In this document: positions 1 through 7,261 of the stretch, in pieces
Layout of the letters: each line of letters starts with the position of its first letter
How positions within the stretch are numbered: position 1 is the first letter of the stretch
NCBI GenBank assembly: GCA_964618405.1
Contig: CAZUAY010000068.1
Location: 1-15,143 of the forward strand
Reading direction: 5' to 3'
Length of the DNA stretch: 15,143 nt
Origin: JBBQIY01 sp964618405
Lineage (GTDB): Bacteria > Verrucomicrobiota > Kiritimatiellia > RFP12 > UBA3636
The notes under the pieces: model-generated
Told to the model about the DNA's origin: nothing
The model's input: only the letters and a program-made list of their open reading frames with translations
Database searches by the model: none
Made by a program: the position numbers and the translations under genes

Positions 1-7
1 TTTCGTA

Positions 8-27
8 CACGGGTTGGAAAACCCGTG
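8..27. repeat. Short perfect hairpin, dispersed-palindrome type
   Basis: CACGGGTT (8-15) and AACCCGTG (20-27) form an 8-bp perfect stem around the loop GGAA. There is no T-run on either side and no gene ends next to it, so I read it as a dispersed palindromic repeat rather than a terminator. It begins the gene-free stretch 1-425. Confidence 0.5.
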
Positions 28-120
28 CTCCGTTCGTTACAACCACTGCTTAGCGGAACTCGACGTTATGGACACGAAGCTGGGCTGCCATTCCGCGTGG
101 ATTTTAAACCATGAAACACA

Positions 121-143
121 TCTGCCTGTGCGGGTACGGCAGA
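121..143. repeat. Imperfect hairpin in gene-free region
   Basis: TCTGCC (121-126) can pair with GGCAGA (138-143) across an 11-base loop. It is one of several unrelated palindromes strung together in 1-425. Function unknown; probably a dispersed intergenic repeat. Confidence 0.35.
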
Positions 144-159
144 CAGGTGAAACTTCATG

Positions 160-275
160 AAAAGCTTTGCGCTCTTTGTGGACCCTTTGCGTACTTCGCG
201 TTAAATTTCTTTTATTTAAAGGCTTAAACGTAAAGATCGCTAAGTTTACGCAAAGTCCGCAGGGAAGGTGTTAGG
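160..275. repeat. Degenerate inverted repeat (TTTGCG / CGCAAA rich)
   Basis: The left arm carries CTTTGCGCTCTTTG and CCCTTTGCGTACTTCGCG. After an AT-rich centre (about 206-222) the right arm carries the loosely complementary AACGTAAAGATCGC and TTTACGCAAAGTCCGC. The arms are imperfect. Such CTTTGCG-type degenerate repeats are common between genes in several environmental phyla (recollection, not searched). No ORF of coding character crosses it. Confidence 0.4.
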
Positions 276-358
276 TTTCAGGCCCTAGGTTCTAGCCAAT
301 TCTAGTGCCAAGCAGCTAGCCGCTAGTTTTGCCACGTGCTACCCAAGTCAGTAATAAA

Positions 359-441
359 CGGGGTCTGGGGCAGAGCCCCTGCGGAAACTACTCCCTGCTA
401 ACTACTCACTACTCACTTAAGAAAACTACGCCCTATTCCCT
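359..441 (+). repeat. Composite repeat copy 1: GGGG/CCCC hairpin plus heptamer-like tail
   Basis: Begins CGGGGTCTGGGG, with the hairpin GGGGC-AGA-GCCCC at 367-379. It continues into CGGAAACTAC (381-390) and then a degenerate heptamer tract of CTACTC / CTCACTA / CTACGCC units. The same order (GGGG block, hairpin, GGAAACTAC, heptamers) recurs at 1663-1775 (minus), 2308-2370 and 2372-2448; the copy at 2202-2305 has CACATCTAC in place of GGAAACTAC. The tail overlaps the 3' end of the hexapeptide-repeat gene: its stop codon TAG is the complement of CTA at 426-428 in the unit CTACGCC. Confidence 0.8.
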
Positions 442-1637
442 AAACCAACAATCCCCTCAAGCCACGCGGTCAACACCACCTTATCCGCCGCCCCCAACTG
501 CTTCACGGCCGCGATATAGTCGTCCTGCGCCGCCACTGCCGCTGCCGCCTTTGCCGCTCGCCCTTCAGGGCTCAGCTCCTTTGCGTAAAGCGCCTGGAAC
601 TGCTGCTTCATCTGCGGCCACTCTGCCACGAACTTGTGTTGCGCCACAAAGACAAGGCTCGACGCTTTGTCCCCAGCAGAGTCAATCGACACTTTGAGTT
701 TCTCCGAAAGCTGATCAAGCCGCGTGAGACGCTCTTTCCAAATTACGGCCATGCACTTCTGAGCTCCCTTAAGGCAGGCCGCACCCCATGGCGTCTTCTC
801 CATGATCGGTGCTCGAACATGCGCATACCAAGCCTTCAGTGCTAAAAGGTTTCCGAGATAAATGAGACAGTTCTCAACCACACCATCGACTTTGCCGTAC
901 ATCTTCGGGTTGTAAGGCCGTGCACGCGTGCCCGATGAATCAGAAGCACCGGTTATGAGCAGATTCTCCTCTAGGACACTGCGGCGGAGTACTGACCCTG
1001 CCGCAACAACGGTCCCGAAGGCAATCCTACACGGACCCACCATTCCACCTTGTCCTCCGAGGAAAACCGGAGATTTATCGAGCATCACGCCATGCGGTAC
1101 ATCGCCGACTAGCGACGCCGTCGCCTTATCTTGATGCGGCGTGAAATTGAAGTGGACGTAGGACGATCCTACTTCCGAATGATTATGTGATCCCGTTCCA
1201 CCCGCCATCAAAACATCACAAAAATTGATCAAACTGCCCAGCGTCACATACGGCATTAAAATCGTCTGCTTCAGACCGTTCGTGTGCGCCACGCTACTGA
1301 ATTCTTCCATCAACGTTCCCGGTCTCGAATGAAATCCATCGCCTGCCGACGCTTCGTCGAGCATCGTTGTACCATCGAGAAATCCCCCGCCGATCACGAC
1401 TCCTTTGCCCAACTGACAGTTGCGAAGCGTGACAGGTGATTCGGCACCGATCTCGCAATTCGGTCCAATCGACGTATCGGCACCCGAGATCCGACAGCCC
1501 GGATGAATCGTCGCTCCTGAATGAATGCGCGCTGGATCGACCTCTGGGCTGATGAAGACCGAATCGGGATCGGGCAGGATTATGCCCTTTGCGAGGAGAC
1601 TCGTTTTGACGGAAGACGCTGATGGCGATGTTGTCAT
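426..1637 (-). CDS. Hexapeptide-repeat (left-handed beta-helix) protein, GlmU C-domain-like
   Basis: 403 residues if started at ATG 1637 (MTTSPSAS...). A longer frame opens at 1769, but its first 44 residues (THYSLRTTHS type) are translated heptamer repeat, so I reject that start. No good Shine-Dalgarno precedes 1637. Residues about 30-260 show spaced hexapeptide-type turns (IHSGATIHPG, CRISGADTSIG, CQLGKGVVIGGG) and His/Gly-rich loops (GGTGSHNHSEVGSS) typical of left-handed beta-helix acyltransferase or nucleotidyltransferase-associated folds. The C-terminal ~130 residues are predicted mostly helical, with an Ala-rich stretch. There is no N-terminal sugar-nucleotidyltransferase domain. Similar stand-alone proteins are sometimes labelled 'UDP-N-acetylglucosamine pyrophosphorylase-related', but no catalytic motif of that enzyme is visible, so the activity is unassigned. 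Its last residues and stop codon (NRA-stop) come from the repeat at 359-441. Confidence 0.85.
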   Translation of the reverse strand: MTTSPSASSVKTSLLAKGIILPDPDSVFISPEVDPARIHSGATIHPGCRISGADTSIGPNCEIGAESPVTLRNCQLGKGVVIGGGFLDGTTMLDEASAGDGFHSRPGTLMEEFSSVAHTNGLKQTILMPYVTLGSLINFCDVLMAGGTGSHNHSEVGSSYVHFNFTPHQDKATASLVGDVPHGVMLDKSPVFLGGQGGMVGPCRIAFGTVVAAGSVLRRSVLEENLLITGASDSSGTRARPYNPKMYGKVDGVVENCLIYLGNLLALKAWYAHVRAPIMEKTPWGAACLKGAQKCMAVIWKERLTRLDQLSEKLKVSIDSAGDKASSLVFVAQHKFVAEWPQMKQQFQALYAKELSPEGRAAKAAAAVAAQDDYIAAVKQLGAADKVVLTAWLEGIVGLGNRA

Positions 1638-1662
1638 AGTGGGGACTGAGAAGAGTTGATAA

Positions 1663-1775
1663 GGGCGTAGGTTTTTTGAGTGAGTAGTGCGCAGTGAGTA
1701 GTGAGTTGAGCTTTTTTGAGTGAGTAGTGCGTAGTGCGCAGGGCGTAGTTTCCGATGGGGACACCCCATACCCCG
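1663..1775 (-). repeat. Composite repeat copy 2 (minus orientation)
   Basis: Read on the minus strand from 1775: CGGGGTATGGGG, hairpin TGGGG-TGT-CCCCA (1768-1756), CGGAAACTAC, then heptamer-like units CTACGCC, CTGCGCA, CTACGCA, CTACTCA and others down to 1663. Inside the array a block starting TTTTTTGAGTGAGTAG (plus-strand spelling) occurs twice, 40 bp apart (1672 and 1712). It lies between the four-helix-bundle gene and the hexapeptide-repeat gene. It is inverted relative to the copy at 2202-2305, so both hairpins face the four-helix-bundle gene. Confidence 0.8.
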
Positions 1776-1827
1776 TTTTTATTTAAAGTTACCACTTCTA
1801 GACTACTCTCTCGAGGGTACGATTTCA

Positions 1828-2181
1828 TTATTTTTCTTCGAGAGTCTTGGTTGCCGCAGTCAGCATTTTTCGAAGTTCAATGCAATCGCTAATAATGCTT
1901 TCAGATTCGCTTTTAGAAAGATAATCTGTCTCGTGAAGCAGTTCGAGCCAATATAAGGTTTCCGCACATTCTTTGTGGGCAATATAAAACTTGGCAATAA
2001 AATCCTTTTTACTCATGGCGCACTCTGCCTCGGCCAGATTGGCTCCGATGCTCGTGCCACTTCGCAGGAGTTGCTTTGACAAAACATACTCTTTCTTGTT
2101 TGCACAAAGATGATTATAAAGCTTAACGATCCGGATAGCAAACTGCTTACTCTTATAACGTGACGTCTGCTCCTTTTGCAT
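1828..2181 (-). CDS. Four-helix-bundle protein (S23 / 23S rRNA intervening-sequence protein family, Avd-like)
   Basis: 117 residues from ATG 2181 (MQKEQTSRYKSKQFAIRIV...). The frame extends 15 codons upstream, but that part is translated repeat. The start at 2181 has an upstream GAGGGAG that is itself the complement of the repeat's CTCCCTC. Family hallmarks visible: an N-terminal helix ending in K(L/I)YNHL, then YVLSKQLLRSGTSIGANLAEAE, then DFIAKFYIAHKECAETLYWLELL, and a C-terminal helix with E(L/I)RKMLTAATKTLEE. The family (TIGR02436) was first seen as ORFs inside 23S rRNA intervening sequences and also includes Avd of diversity-generating retroelements; free-standing copies are common and mostly of unknown function. 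Here it is free-standing, AT-richer than its neighbours, and sits between inverted copies of the composite repeat, which hints at carriage with the repeat. No reverse transcriptase is nearby. Confidence 0.9.
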   Translation of the reverse strand: MQKEQTSRYKSKQFAIRIVKLYNHLCANKKEYVLSKQLLRSGTSIGANLAEAECAMSKKDFIAKFYIAHKECAETLYWLELLHETDYLSKSESESIISDCIELRKMLTAATKTLEEK

Positions 2182-2201
2182 TTCTTTACTCCCTCTCTCA
2201 G

Positions 2202-2305
2202 CGGGGTCTGGGGTGTCCCCAGCCACATCTACGCCCTACGCCTTACGCCCTACGCCTTACGCCCTACGCCTTACGCCCTACGCCTTACGCCCTACTCCCT
2301 CTCTC
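2202..2305 (+). repeat. Composite repeat copy 3: hairpin plus 11-heptamer array
   Basis: CGGGGTCTGGGG with hairpin TGGGG-TGT-CCCCA, then CACATCTACGCC. From 2229 to 2305 eleven contiguous heptamers follow: CTACGCC alternating mainly with TTACGCC, then CTACTCC and CTCTCTC. On the plus strand this reads as open frames of YALRLTPYALRPTP type with no stop, which produces spurious ORFs. On the minus strand the units carry TAG once per 7 bases (GGCGTAG), giving stops in all three frames. Heptanucleotide tandem arrays of this kind recall the STRR sequences described in cyanobacteria, although the unit differs. Confidence 0.9.
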
Positions 2306-2307
2306 AT

Positions 2308-2370
2308 CGGGGTCTGGGGTGCCCCCAGCGGAAACTACTCCCTACTCTCTTCTCCCTACTCCCTCTCTCG
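2308..2370 (+). repeat. Composite repeat copy 4
   Basis: CGGGGTCTGGGG, hairpin TGGGG-TGC-CCCCA, then GCGGAAACTAC and a short CTACTCC-type tail ending CTCTCTCG. Its first 38 bases are almost identical to those of the copy starting at 2372, 64 bp downstream, so the two are tandem copies. Confidence 0.85.
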
Positions 2371-2371
2371 T

Positions 2372-2448
2372 CGGGGTCTGGGGTGCCCCCAGCGGAAACT
2401 ACTCCCTACTCCCTACTCCCTCTCTCTTCTCCCTACTCCCTCTCTCTC
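2372..2448 (+). repeat. Composite repeat copy 5, running into the 3' end of def
   Basis: Same hairpin and GCGGAAACTAC core as the preceding copy, followed by CTACTCC heptamers and two CTCTCTC tracts. The tail overlaps the deformylase stop codon (TAG, complement of CTA at 2433-2435) and encodes its last residues RERE. Confidence 0.85.
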
Positions 2449-2981
2449 ATGGTCTCCGCTTTAATTCTTCGCAACTTCGCAGCGCAAACCAGCTTCTGGG
2501 CGGGCGAGAATTTATCGATGAACAAGATCCCGTTTAAATGATCTGTCTCATGCATCACCGCGCGGGCGAGAAGTCCGTGAACACGCGCTTCATAATGCTT
2601 ACCATCAAGGCCCATGTAAGAAACGGTGCAAGACCGAGGACGCGTCACTTCCATATACATATCGGGGAAACTCAAACATCCCTCTTTGCGCCGAAGCGTC
2701 CCCTCGGGCTCACTAATCACAGGATTGATGAGCACCATCGGCATCATAATGCCTTCGTTGAGACTAACAAATTCTTCGCCTTGAAAATCTGCCGGCACAT
2801 CGACAACGCAAACCGCTTCTGTACTGCCGATCTGTTCCGCCGCGAGCCCGAGTCCTTCGTCGGCATACATGGTTTCGAGCAACGATGCGGCAAGCGCTTT
2901 AATCGCCGTCGTAACGCTCTTAACTTTCGTGGCTTTTTTTCTTAAAACAGGATTGCCGTAGGTTGTGATCTCGTGTCTCAT
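2433..2981 (-). CDS. def: Peptide deformylase
   Basis: 182 residues, typical length. Removes the N-formyl group from nascent proteins in the cytosol using a bound metal ion. All three family motifs are intact: GLGLAAEQIG (residues 43-52), EGCLS with the metal-ligand Cys102 (100-104) and HETDHLNG with HExxH (144-148). Start ATG 2981 overlaps the uvrB stop (ATGA, 4 nt), so it is probably translationally coupled. A purine-rich GGAGAG lies about 9 bases upstream, inside the end of uvrB. The C-terminus is odd: after KLRRIKAETM the last four residues RERE and the stop are translated composite repeat, so the repeat appears to have replaced or trimmed the original end. The catalytic core is untouched and the enzyme should be active. 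Confidence 0.96.
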   Translation of the reverse strand: MRHEITTYGNPVLRKKATKVKSVTTAIKALAASLLETMYADEGLGLAAEQIGSTEAVCVVDVPADFQGEEFVSLNEGIMMPMVLINPVISEPEGTLRRKEGCLSFPDMYMEVTRPRSCTVSYMGLDGKHYEARVHGLLARAVMHETDHLNGILFIDKFSPAQKLVCAAKLRRIKAETMRERE

Positions 2982-5020
2982 TTTCTTTCTCTCCGCTTGG
3001 TCTTGGGGAATATTGGCTTATTTGCGTCATTTTTGCAAGAAGTTTGCAGTTCGCGCAACTCATCTCGCAGAGCGGCGGCACGTTCAAACTCAAGCGCATC
3101 AGCGGCCTCCAGCATTTCACGTTGAATGTCACGAATGGCCGCCGCAACGTCATAATCCGCTCCTTTTTCAGCAACAATGTGCGCCTCAATTTCCCCAGCA
3201 ATACTTTTCACGGCCTCATCCTCGCTGAGCATCCTGTTGACGCTGCGCGGGGTAATGTCGTGCTCCGTATTGTAAGCAATCTGAATCGTGCGGCGTCTCT
3301 CTGTGATGTCGATCATCTTCTGCATCGAATCCGTCATCTTGTCTGCGTAGAGAATCACGCGCCCCAGTTCATGCCGCGCCGTTCGCCCTGCCGTTTGGAT
3401 CAGCGCTGTCGCACTGCGCAAAAATCCTTCCTTATCCGCATCCAGCACCGCGACCAGTGCTACCTCTGGCAAATCAAGACCTTCACGAAGCAAGTTGATG
3501 CCGATCAGTGCATCAAACTCACCCTTGCGAAGTCGCGACAGAATCGCAATGCGCTCCAAGGTATCGATGTCCGAATGCAAGTACTCCACGCGTAGCCCGA
3601 AATCGCGCAGGTACTGCGACAAATCTTCGGCCGTGCGCTTCGTCAGCGTCGTCGCCAAAACGCGATCTCCCTTCTCCGAACAACTGCGTACCTCTTCCAT
3701 GAGATCGTCGATCTGTCCCTTCAATGGCCGCACCTCGACCGGTGGATCGAGAAGCCCAGTCGGGCGGATCACTTGAATGACCTTCTGCTCAGCAATGCCG
3801 AGTTCATAAACCGCAGGCGTTGCGGAAACATACAGCGTTTGCTCGACCTTGCTGTTGAACTCTTCAAAGTTCAGCGGACGATTGTCCTTGGCCGAGGGCA
3901 GTCGGAAACCGTAATCCACGAGCATTGTCTTGCGCGCCTGATCGCCGTTGTACATCCCGCGAATCTGCGGCATCGTCACGTGCGACTCATCGATAATCGT
4001 CAGAAACGGTTTTCGAAAATAATCGATGAGGCACTCGCCCGGCGAGCCGGGTGCTCGCCCCGCAAGGTGCCGCGAATAATTTTCCACGCCCGTGCAGAAG
4101 CCGATCTCACGAAACATTTCCATGTCGTAAAGCGTACGTTGCTGAATCCGCTGCGCCTCAATCAGCTTTCCATTCGCCTCGAACCACGCCACACGCTCAA
4201 CCATCTCCGCCATGATTGCATCGATAGCATCCAGCATCCTATCGTGCGGCATGACAAAGTGCTTCGCAGGCGAAATAATTGTCTTCTCCAAACGGCGCAA
4301 AGTTCTGCCACTCACAGGATCAAATTCCGAAAGCCCCTCCACCTCGTCGCCGAACAGTTCAATGCGCACGCCGACCTTATTGTTGTAGGAAGGAAAAACA
4401 TCAACCGTGTCACCTCGAACGCGAAAAACCCCCGGCTGGGGCTCGAAGTCGTTGCGCTGATATTGAATCGCAACAAGACGAGCCAACATCTCGTCACGGT
4501 CGAGCTCCTGCCCCTTTTCCACGTTCAACGTCATGGCCGTATAATCTTCTGACGACCCCAAGCCATAGATGCAGGAGACCGACGCCACCACGATCACATC
4601 ATCACGACAAAGCAGCGAGTTGGTGGCAGAGAGCCGAAAGCGCTCGATTTCATCGTTGATCGCCGAATCCTTGGCGATGTAGGTATCCGTCTGCGGAATG
4701 TACGCCTCCGGCTGATAGTAATCGTAGTAGCTGACAAAATATTCAACAGCATTGTCTGGGAAGAATGCTTTGAGTTCGCCGAAAAGTTGAGCGGCAAGCG
4801 TCTTATTATGGGAGATCACGAGCGTAGGCTTTCCGAGGCTCTTGATCACATTCGCCATGGTGAAGGTTTTACCTGAACCCGTCACGCCCTCCAGCACCTG
4901 CGATTTCATGCCACCACGGAACCCCGCGACAATCTGTTCGATTGCCTGTGGCTGATCGCCTGCTGGACGATATTCTGAAACTAAATCAAACGAACTCAAC
5001 GATAAAAACTCCTTCGCCAT
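2978..5020 (-). CDS. uvrB: Excinuclease ABC subunit UvrB
   Basis: 680 residues, full length for the family. UvrB is the damage-verifying helicase-like subunit of nucleotide excision repair; it is loaded by UvrA and recruits UvrC. Visible: the N-terminal YRPAGDQPQAI element, Walker A GVTGSGKT (45-52), the DNA-clamping beta-hairpin with YYDYYQPEAYIPQTDTYI (98-115), the Walker B-type box DESH (344-347), the YVSATP motif, GINLLREGLDLPEV, DADKEGFLRS, the motif VI-like LIQTAGRTAR, and a C-terminal UVR domain (about 628-660, DIQREMLEAADALEFERAAALRDEL) for UvrC contact. Start MAKEF at 5020; another ATG lies 4 bases upstream in a different frame. The cardiolipin synthase gene ends 43 bases upstream on the same strand, and def overlaps downstream, so a common transcript is likely. 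Confidence 0.98.
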   Translation of the reverse strand: MAKEFLSLSSFDLVSEYRPAGDQPQAIEQIVAGFRGGMKSQVLEGVTGSGKTFTMANVIKSLGKPTLVISHNKTLAAQLFGELKAFFPDNAVEYFVSYYDYYQPEAYIPQTDTYIAKDSAINDEIERFRLSATNSLLCRDDVIVVASVSCIYGLGSSEDYTAMTLNVEKGQELDRDEMLARLVAIQYQRNDFEPQPGVFRVRGDTVDVFPSYNNKVGVRIELFGDEVEGLSEFDPVSGRTLRRLEKTIISPAKHFVMPHDRMLDAIDAIMAEMVERVAWFEANGKLIEAQRIQQRTLYDMEMFREIGFCTGVENYSRHLAGRAPGSPGECLIDYFRKPFLTIIDESHVTMPQIRGMYNGDQARKTMLVDYGFRLPSAKDNRPLNFEEFNSKVEQTLYVSATPAVYELGIAEQKVIQVIRPTGLLDPPVEVRPLKGQIDDLMEEVRSCSEKGDRVLATTLTKRTAEDLSQYLRDFGLRVEYLHSDIDTLERIAILSRLRKGEFDALIGINLLREGLDLPEVALVAVLDADKEGFLRSATALIQTAGRTARHELGRVILYADKMTDSMQKMIDITERRRTIQIAYNTEHDITPRSVNRMLSEDEAVKSIAGEIEAHIVAEKGADYDVAAAIRDIQREMLEAADALEFERAAALRDELRELQTSCKNDANKPIFPKTKRRERK

Positions 5021-5063
5021 CCATTTTAACGCAGATCAGGTCCCAAGGGCAAACACATTTAGC

Positions 5064-6575
5064 TCACAAAATCGGCGTTGCTAACGACCAAGCGTTTTCA
5101 AGCAGTCGATCAAGGCGGCTACGTTTAAGCCATGCCCTCAAATGGATTTCGTTGCTCTCCGAAATCTCTAACAGCATTTCGCCCATCAGACGCCCGGCGA
5201 GATCAGCGTCGTAACTGACCACGACCGTTTCATAATTAAGTCTCAAGCTCCGTACATCCATATTCGCCGATCCGAAGATCGAGATCAAGCCGTCGACCAT
5301 CATCGCCTTCGCATGCAAAAGCGGCCCACGGCGCTCGAAAATTCTCACCCCAGCCTCAAGCAACTCAAGATATTGAGAGCGTGAGGCATAATAGACAGAT
5401 TTGTGGTTGTTGTTTGCCGGAACGACGAGGCGAATGAGTACGCCGCGCATGGCCGTCATTCGGAGTGCATAGAGCAAGGGTTCGGTCAGCACGAGATACG
5501 GAGTGACCACCGTGATTTCATGTCGGGCTTCTACAATGGCATTGAAGAAAACCTCCTCCACAGAGTTCTCCAACGAGGTGGGGCCGCAGTTAACCAAGCG
5601 TGCGGCAACGGTACCGGCAGAGTCCTGTTTGCCAAAATAGGCTTCACTCAGCAACTCGTCAGGACTCTCATCCGTCATGGCATACCAATCGCGCATAAAC
5701 GTATATTGAATTTCGTTCACCAAGGGTCCCAAAATCTCAAAATGATAATCTCGAATGGCAGGGTCCGTCGTTTTTCCGACATGGCCATCATGTAGATTGA
5801 CGCCCCCAGTAAACGCAACGCGCCCATCGACAACAAGGCTCTTGCGGTGGTTACGCAAGTTAACCTGAAACTGTTGCTTTAAAAAATTCACCTGCGAAAA
5901 TTTCACGACGCGCAAGTTCGGGATGCCGCGATATCGCAGGAAGAAAAAACTCCATCGTGCCCACGTCGAGCCGAAGGCATCATACATCACCCGAACCTTA
6001 ACCCCCTCACGGGCACGCGCTGCACAGGCATCAAGAATCAGACGCCCGACGCTGTCCCGTCCGATGATGTACGACATCAGGTGAATGTGATGCTCAGCCG
6101 ACTGGATCGCCTCCAACATAGCGGGAAACGCTTCGGTGCCATCCTCAAGGAACGTAATTCGATTGCCTGAAAGGAGTGTGTGATTAGGCGTAATCCGATC
6201 AAGGATCGAATCAAACCTTGCCGCACTCTCGGGAGGACGACACGCCGCAGCCGCACGTAGGCTCCTCCAATACGCCAAAGGATGCGACTCGCGTTCGCTC
6301 TTCTGTCGTGCTTCGCCCAAATGCCGATCCGTCCTCTTTTGGCGCCAAGCCTTGTGCGGCACACGTGAAATTCCAAAAGCTGCATAGCCCAGCGCTCCAA
6401 CTATTGGAAAAGACCAAACACTGAAAAGCCAGATAATCGTAGACCGAGAGTCACGACGATGAATTAGGCAATGCACAGCAACACCACAGAAAAGCAAAAT
6501 ATGCACCGCGCCTACTGCACCAGCAATCTGCGCCGCCGAAATATTTCGAAACCAGTCGAGTAGCCAATCAATCAT
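5064..6575 (-). CDS. cls: Cardiolipin synthase (phospholipase D family, two HKD motifs)
   Basis: 503 residues from ATG 6575 (MIDWLLDWF...), the usual length for bacterial ClsA-type enzymes. It would join two phosphatidylglycerols into cardiolipin at the membrane. Order of features: an N-terminal membrane helix around residues 16-37 (AGAVGAVHILLFCGVAVHCLI), a second around 46-67 (STIIWLFSVWSFPIVGALGYAAFG) forming the PLDc_N region, a basic linker, HKD motif 1 HRKSLVVD with GGVN (about 243-260) and HKD motif 2 HAKAMMVD with GSANMD (about 421-440). The open frame continues to 6785. The extra 70 codons cross a heptamer remnant (6653-6666) and a GC-rich dispersed repeat, so I favour 6575; ATG 6614 is an alternative. 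No strong Shine-Dalgarno is visible at either start. Subtype cannot be fixed from sequence alone. Confidence 0.93.
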   Translation of the reverse strand: MIDWLLDWFRNISAAQIAGAVGAVHILLFCGVAVHCLIHRRDSRSTIIWLFSVWSFPIVGALGYAAFGISRVPHKAWRQKRTDRHLGEARQKSERESHPLAYWRSLRAAAACRPPESAARFDSILDRITPNHTLLSGNRITFLEDGTEAFPAMLEAIQSAEHHIHLMSYIIGRDSVGRLILDACAARAREGVKVRVMYDAFGSTWARWSFFFLRYRGIPNLRVVKFSQVNFLKQQFQVNLRNHRKSLVVDGRVAFTGGVNLHDGHVGKTTDPAIRDYHFEILGPLVNEIQYTFMRDWYAMTDESPDELLSEAYFGKQDSAGTVAARLVNCGPTSLENSVEEVFFNAIVEARHEITVVTPYLVLTEPLLYALRMTAMRGVLIRLVVPANNNHKSVYYASRSQYLELLEAGVRIFERRGPLLHAKAMMVDGLISIFGSANMDVRSLRLNYETVVVSYDADLAGRLMGEMLLEISESNEIHLRAWLKRSRLDRLLENAWSLATPIL

Positions 6576-6652
6576 ATCAATCCACAATCGCACCGCTGTA
6601 ATGCCCACTTGCATCACGTGGCAAAGTATACACACTACCACAATGGCAGACA

Positions 6653-6860
6653 AGTAGTGAGTTGAGAGTTGCAGCGCGTTGGGCGCATCCCCGTTTCGTT
6701 GACTCGCATAGGCGATGGGTTTGCAAGCCGAAGACATACGCCGCCGACAGACATGCGAAAAGCGGTGCCGCCCTTCGGTTGTCACCGCACGCCAAGATGG
6801 CCGATTTTGGAGTGCGGCGGCAAGCGGTATTCCGCGCGACGCCGCTTTCGAGTAAACGGG
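6653..6860. repeat. Dispersed GC-rich inverted repeat with a heptamer remnant at its edge
   Basis: AGTAGTGAGTTGAG at 6653-6666 is identical to 1697-1710 inside composite repeat copy 2. From about 6757 AAAGCGGTGCCGC faces GCGACGCCGCTTT near 6838-6850, giving imperfect inverted ends around a segment with CCGATTTTGGAGTGCGG. I believe this segment type recurs between genes in verrucomicrobial genomes, but that is recollection and unchecked. It lies just upstream of cls and at the left edge of the restriction gene cluster. Confidence 0.5.
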
Positions 6861-7106
6861 GTGCCTCTGAGCAAATCCCAGCCGATCTTCACGTACACTG
6901 ACGCGGATACCGGGAAACAGAAAAAGGTTAGGATTAAGGAAGCGTGTTTTGATCGCGTCAAGCAGTTGATTGAAAACGGAAAGAAGTACCGCAAGCTTGA
7001 ACGTAGGCTATGCGCGCTGATGTTGCAGCGTAACTTGCCAGAGGCCCAGCTTCTTGCCCATCGCAGCCCTTCTGGCGCGTCCCCAGGCACGAGGGTAGAT
7101 CGGTGA
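6861..7106 (+). pseudogene. Orphan coding fragment, probably a mobile-element-associated remnant
   Basis: On the plus strand, opposite to every confident gene here, the frame reads protein-like for about 80 codons: VPLSKSQPIFTYTDADTG, then KQKKVRIKEACFDRVKQL, then IENGKKYRKLERRL and LCALMLQRNLPEAQLL. A TYTD-TGK-KK segment followed by a charged helix with IENGKKYRKLERRL loosely resembles small domains accompanying transposase ORFs (DUF6788-like); the match is weak. Upstream the frame runs into the dispersed repeat with no credible start, so the 5' part is missing. It is best read as a decayed gene remnant left by an insertion. Confidence 0.35.
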
Positions 7107-7261
7107 TGCTGAAGAAGGGAGTACTATCTGCGACTATATTTCCGTAATTAAGGTCTTTTAGTGAGTTCTGGAAACTCGCCAGCGATCTGCTTAGCATTAT
7201 CCTGGGATAACCGCTCCCTTCCCTCATTCTGAAGAGAATGCATGCCGCCCTGTGACCCAGA

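Noticed and set aside
1638..1769. N-terminal 44-residue extension of the hexapeptide-repeat protein
   Set aside because: It is translated heptamer repeat on the minus strand (HYALLTQ, THYSLRTTHS); the gene proper starts at 1637.
2160..2541. Three overlapping plus-strand ORFs of 83-125 codons
   Set aside because: They translate the heptamer arrays and hairpins (YALRLTPYALRPTP, YSLLPTPS); the lack of plus-strand stops is a property of the repeat, not evidence of coding.
3044..4552. Long plus-strand frames opposite uvrB (183 and 259 codons)
   Set aside because: They are antisense shadows of a strongly conserved gene; their peptides are Arg/His-rich with no recognisable domain.
6576..6785. N-terminal 70-residue extension of the cardiolipin synthase
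   Set aside because: It crosses a dispersed repeat and heptamer remnant, and the 503-residue product from 6575 already matches the family length and membrane topology.
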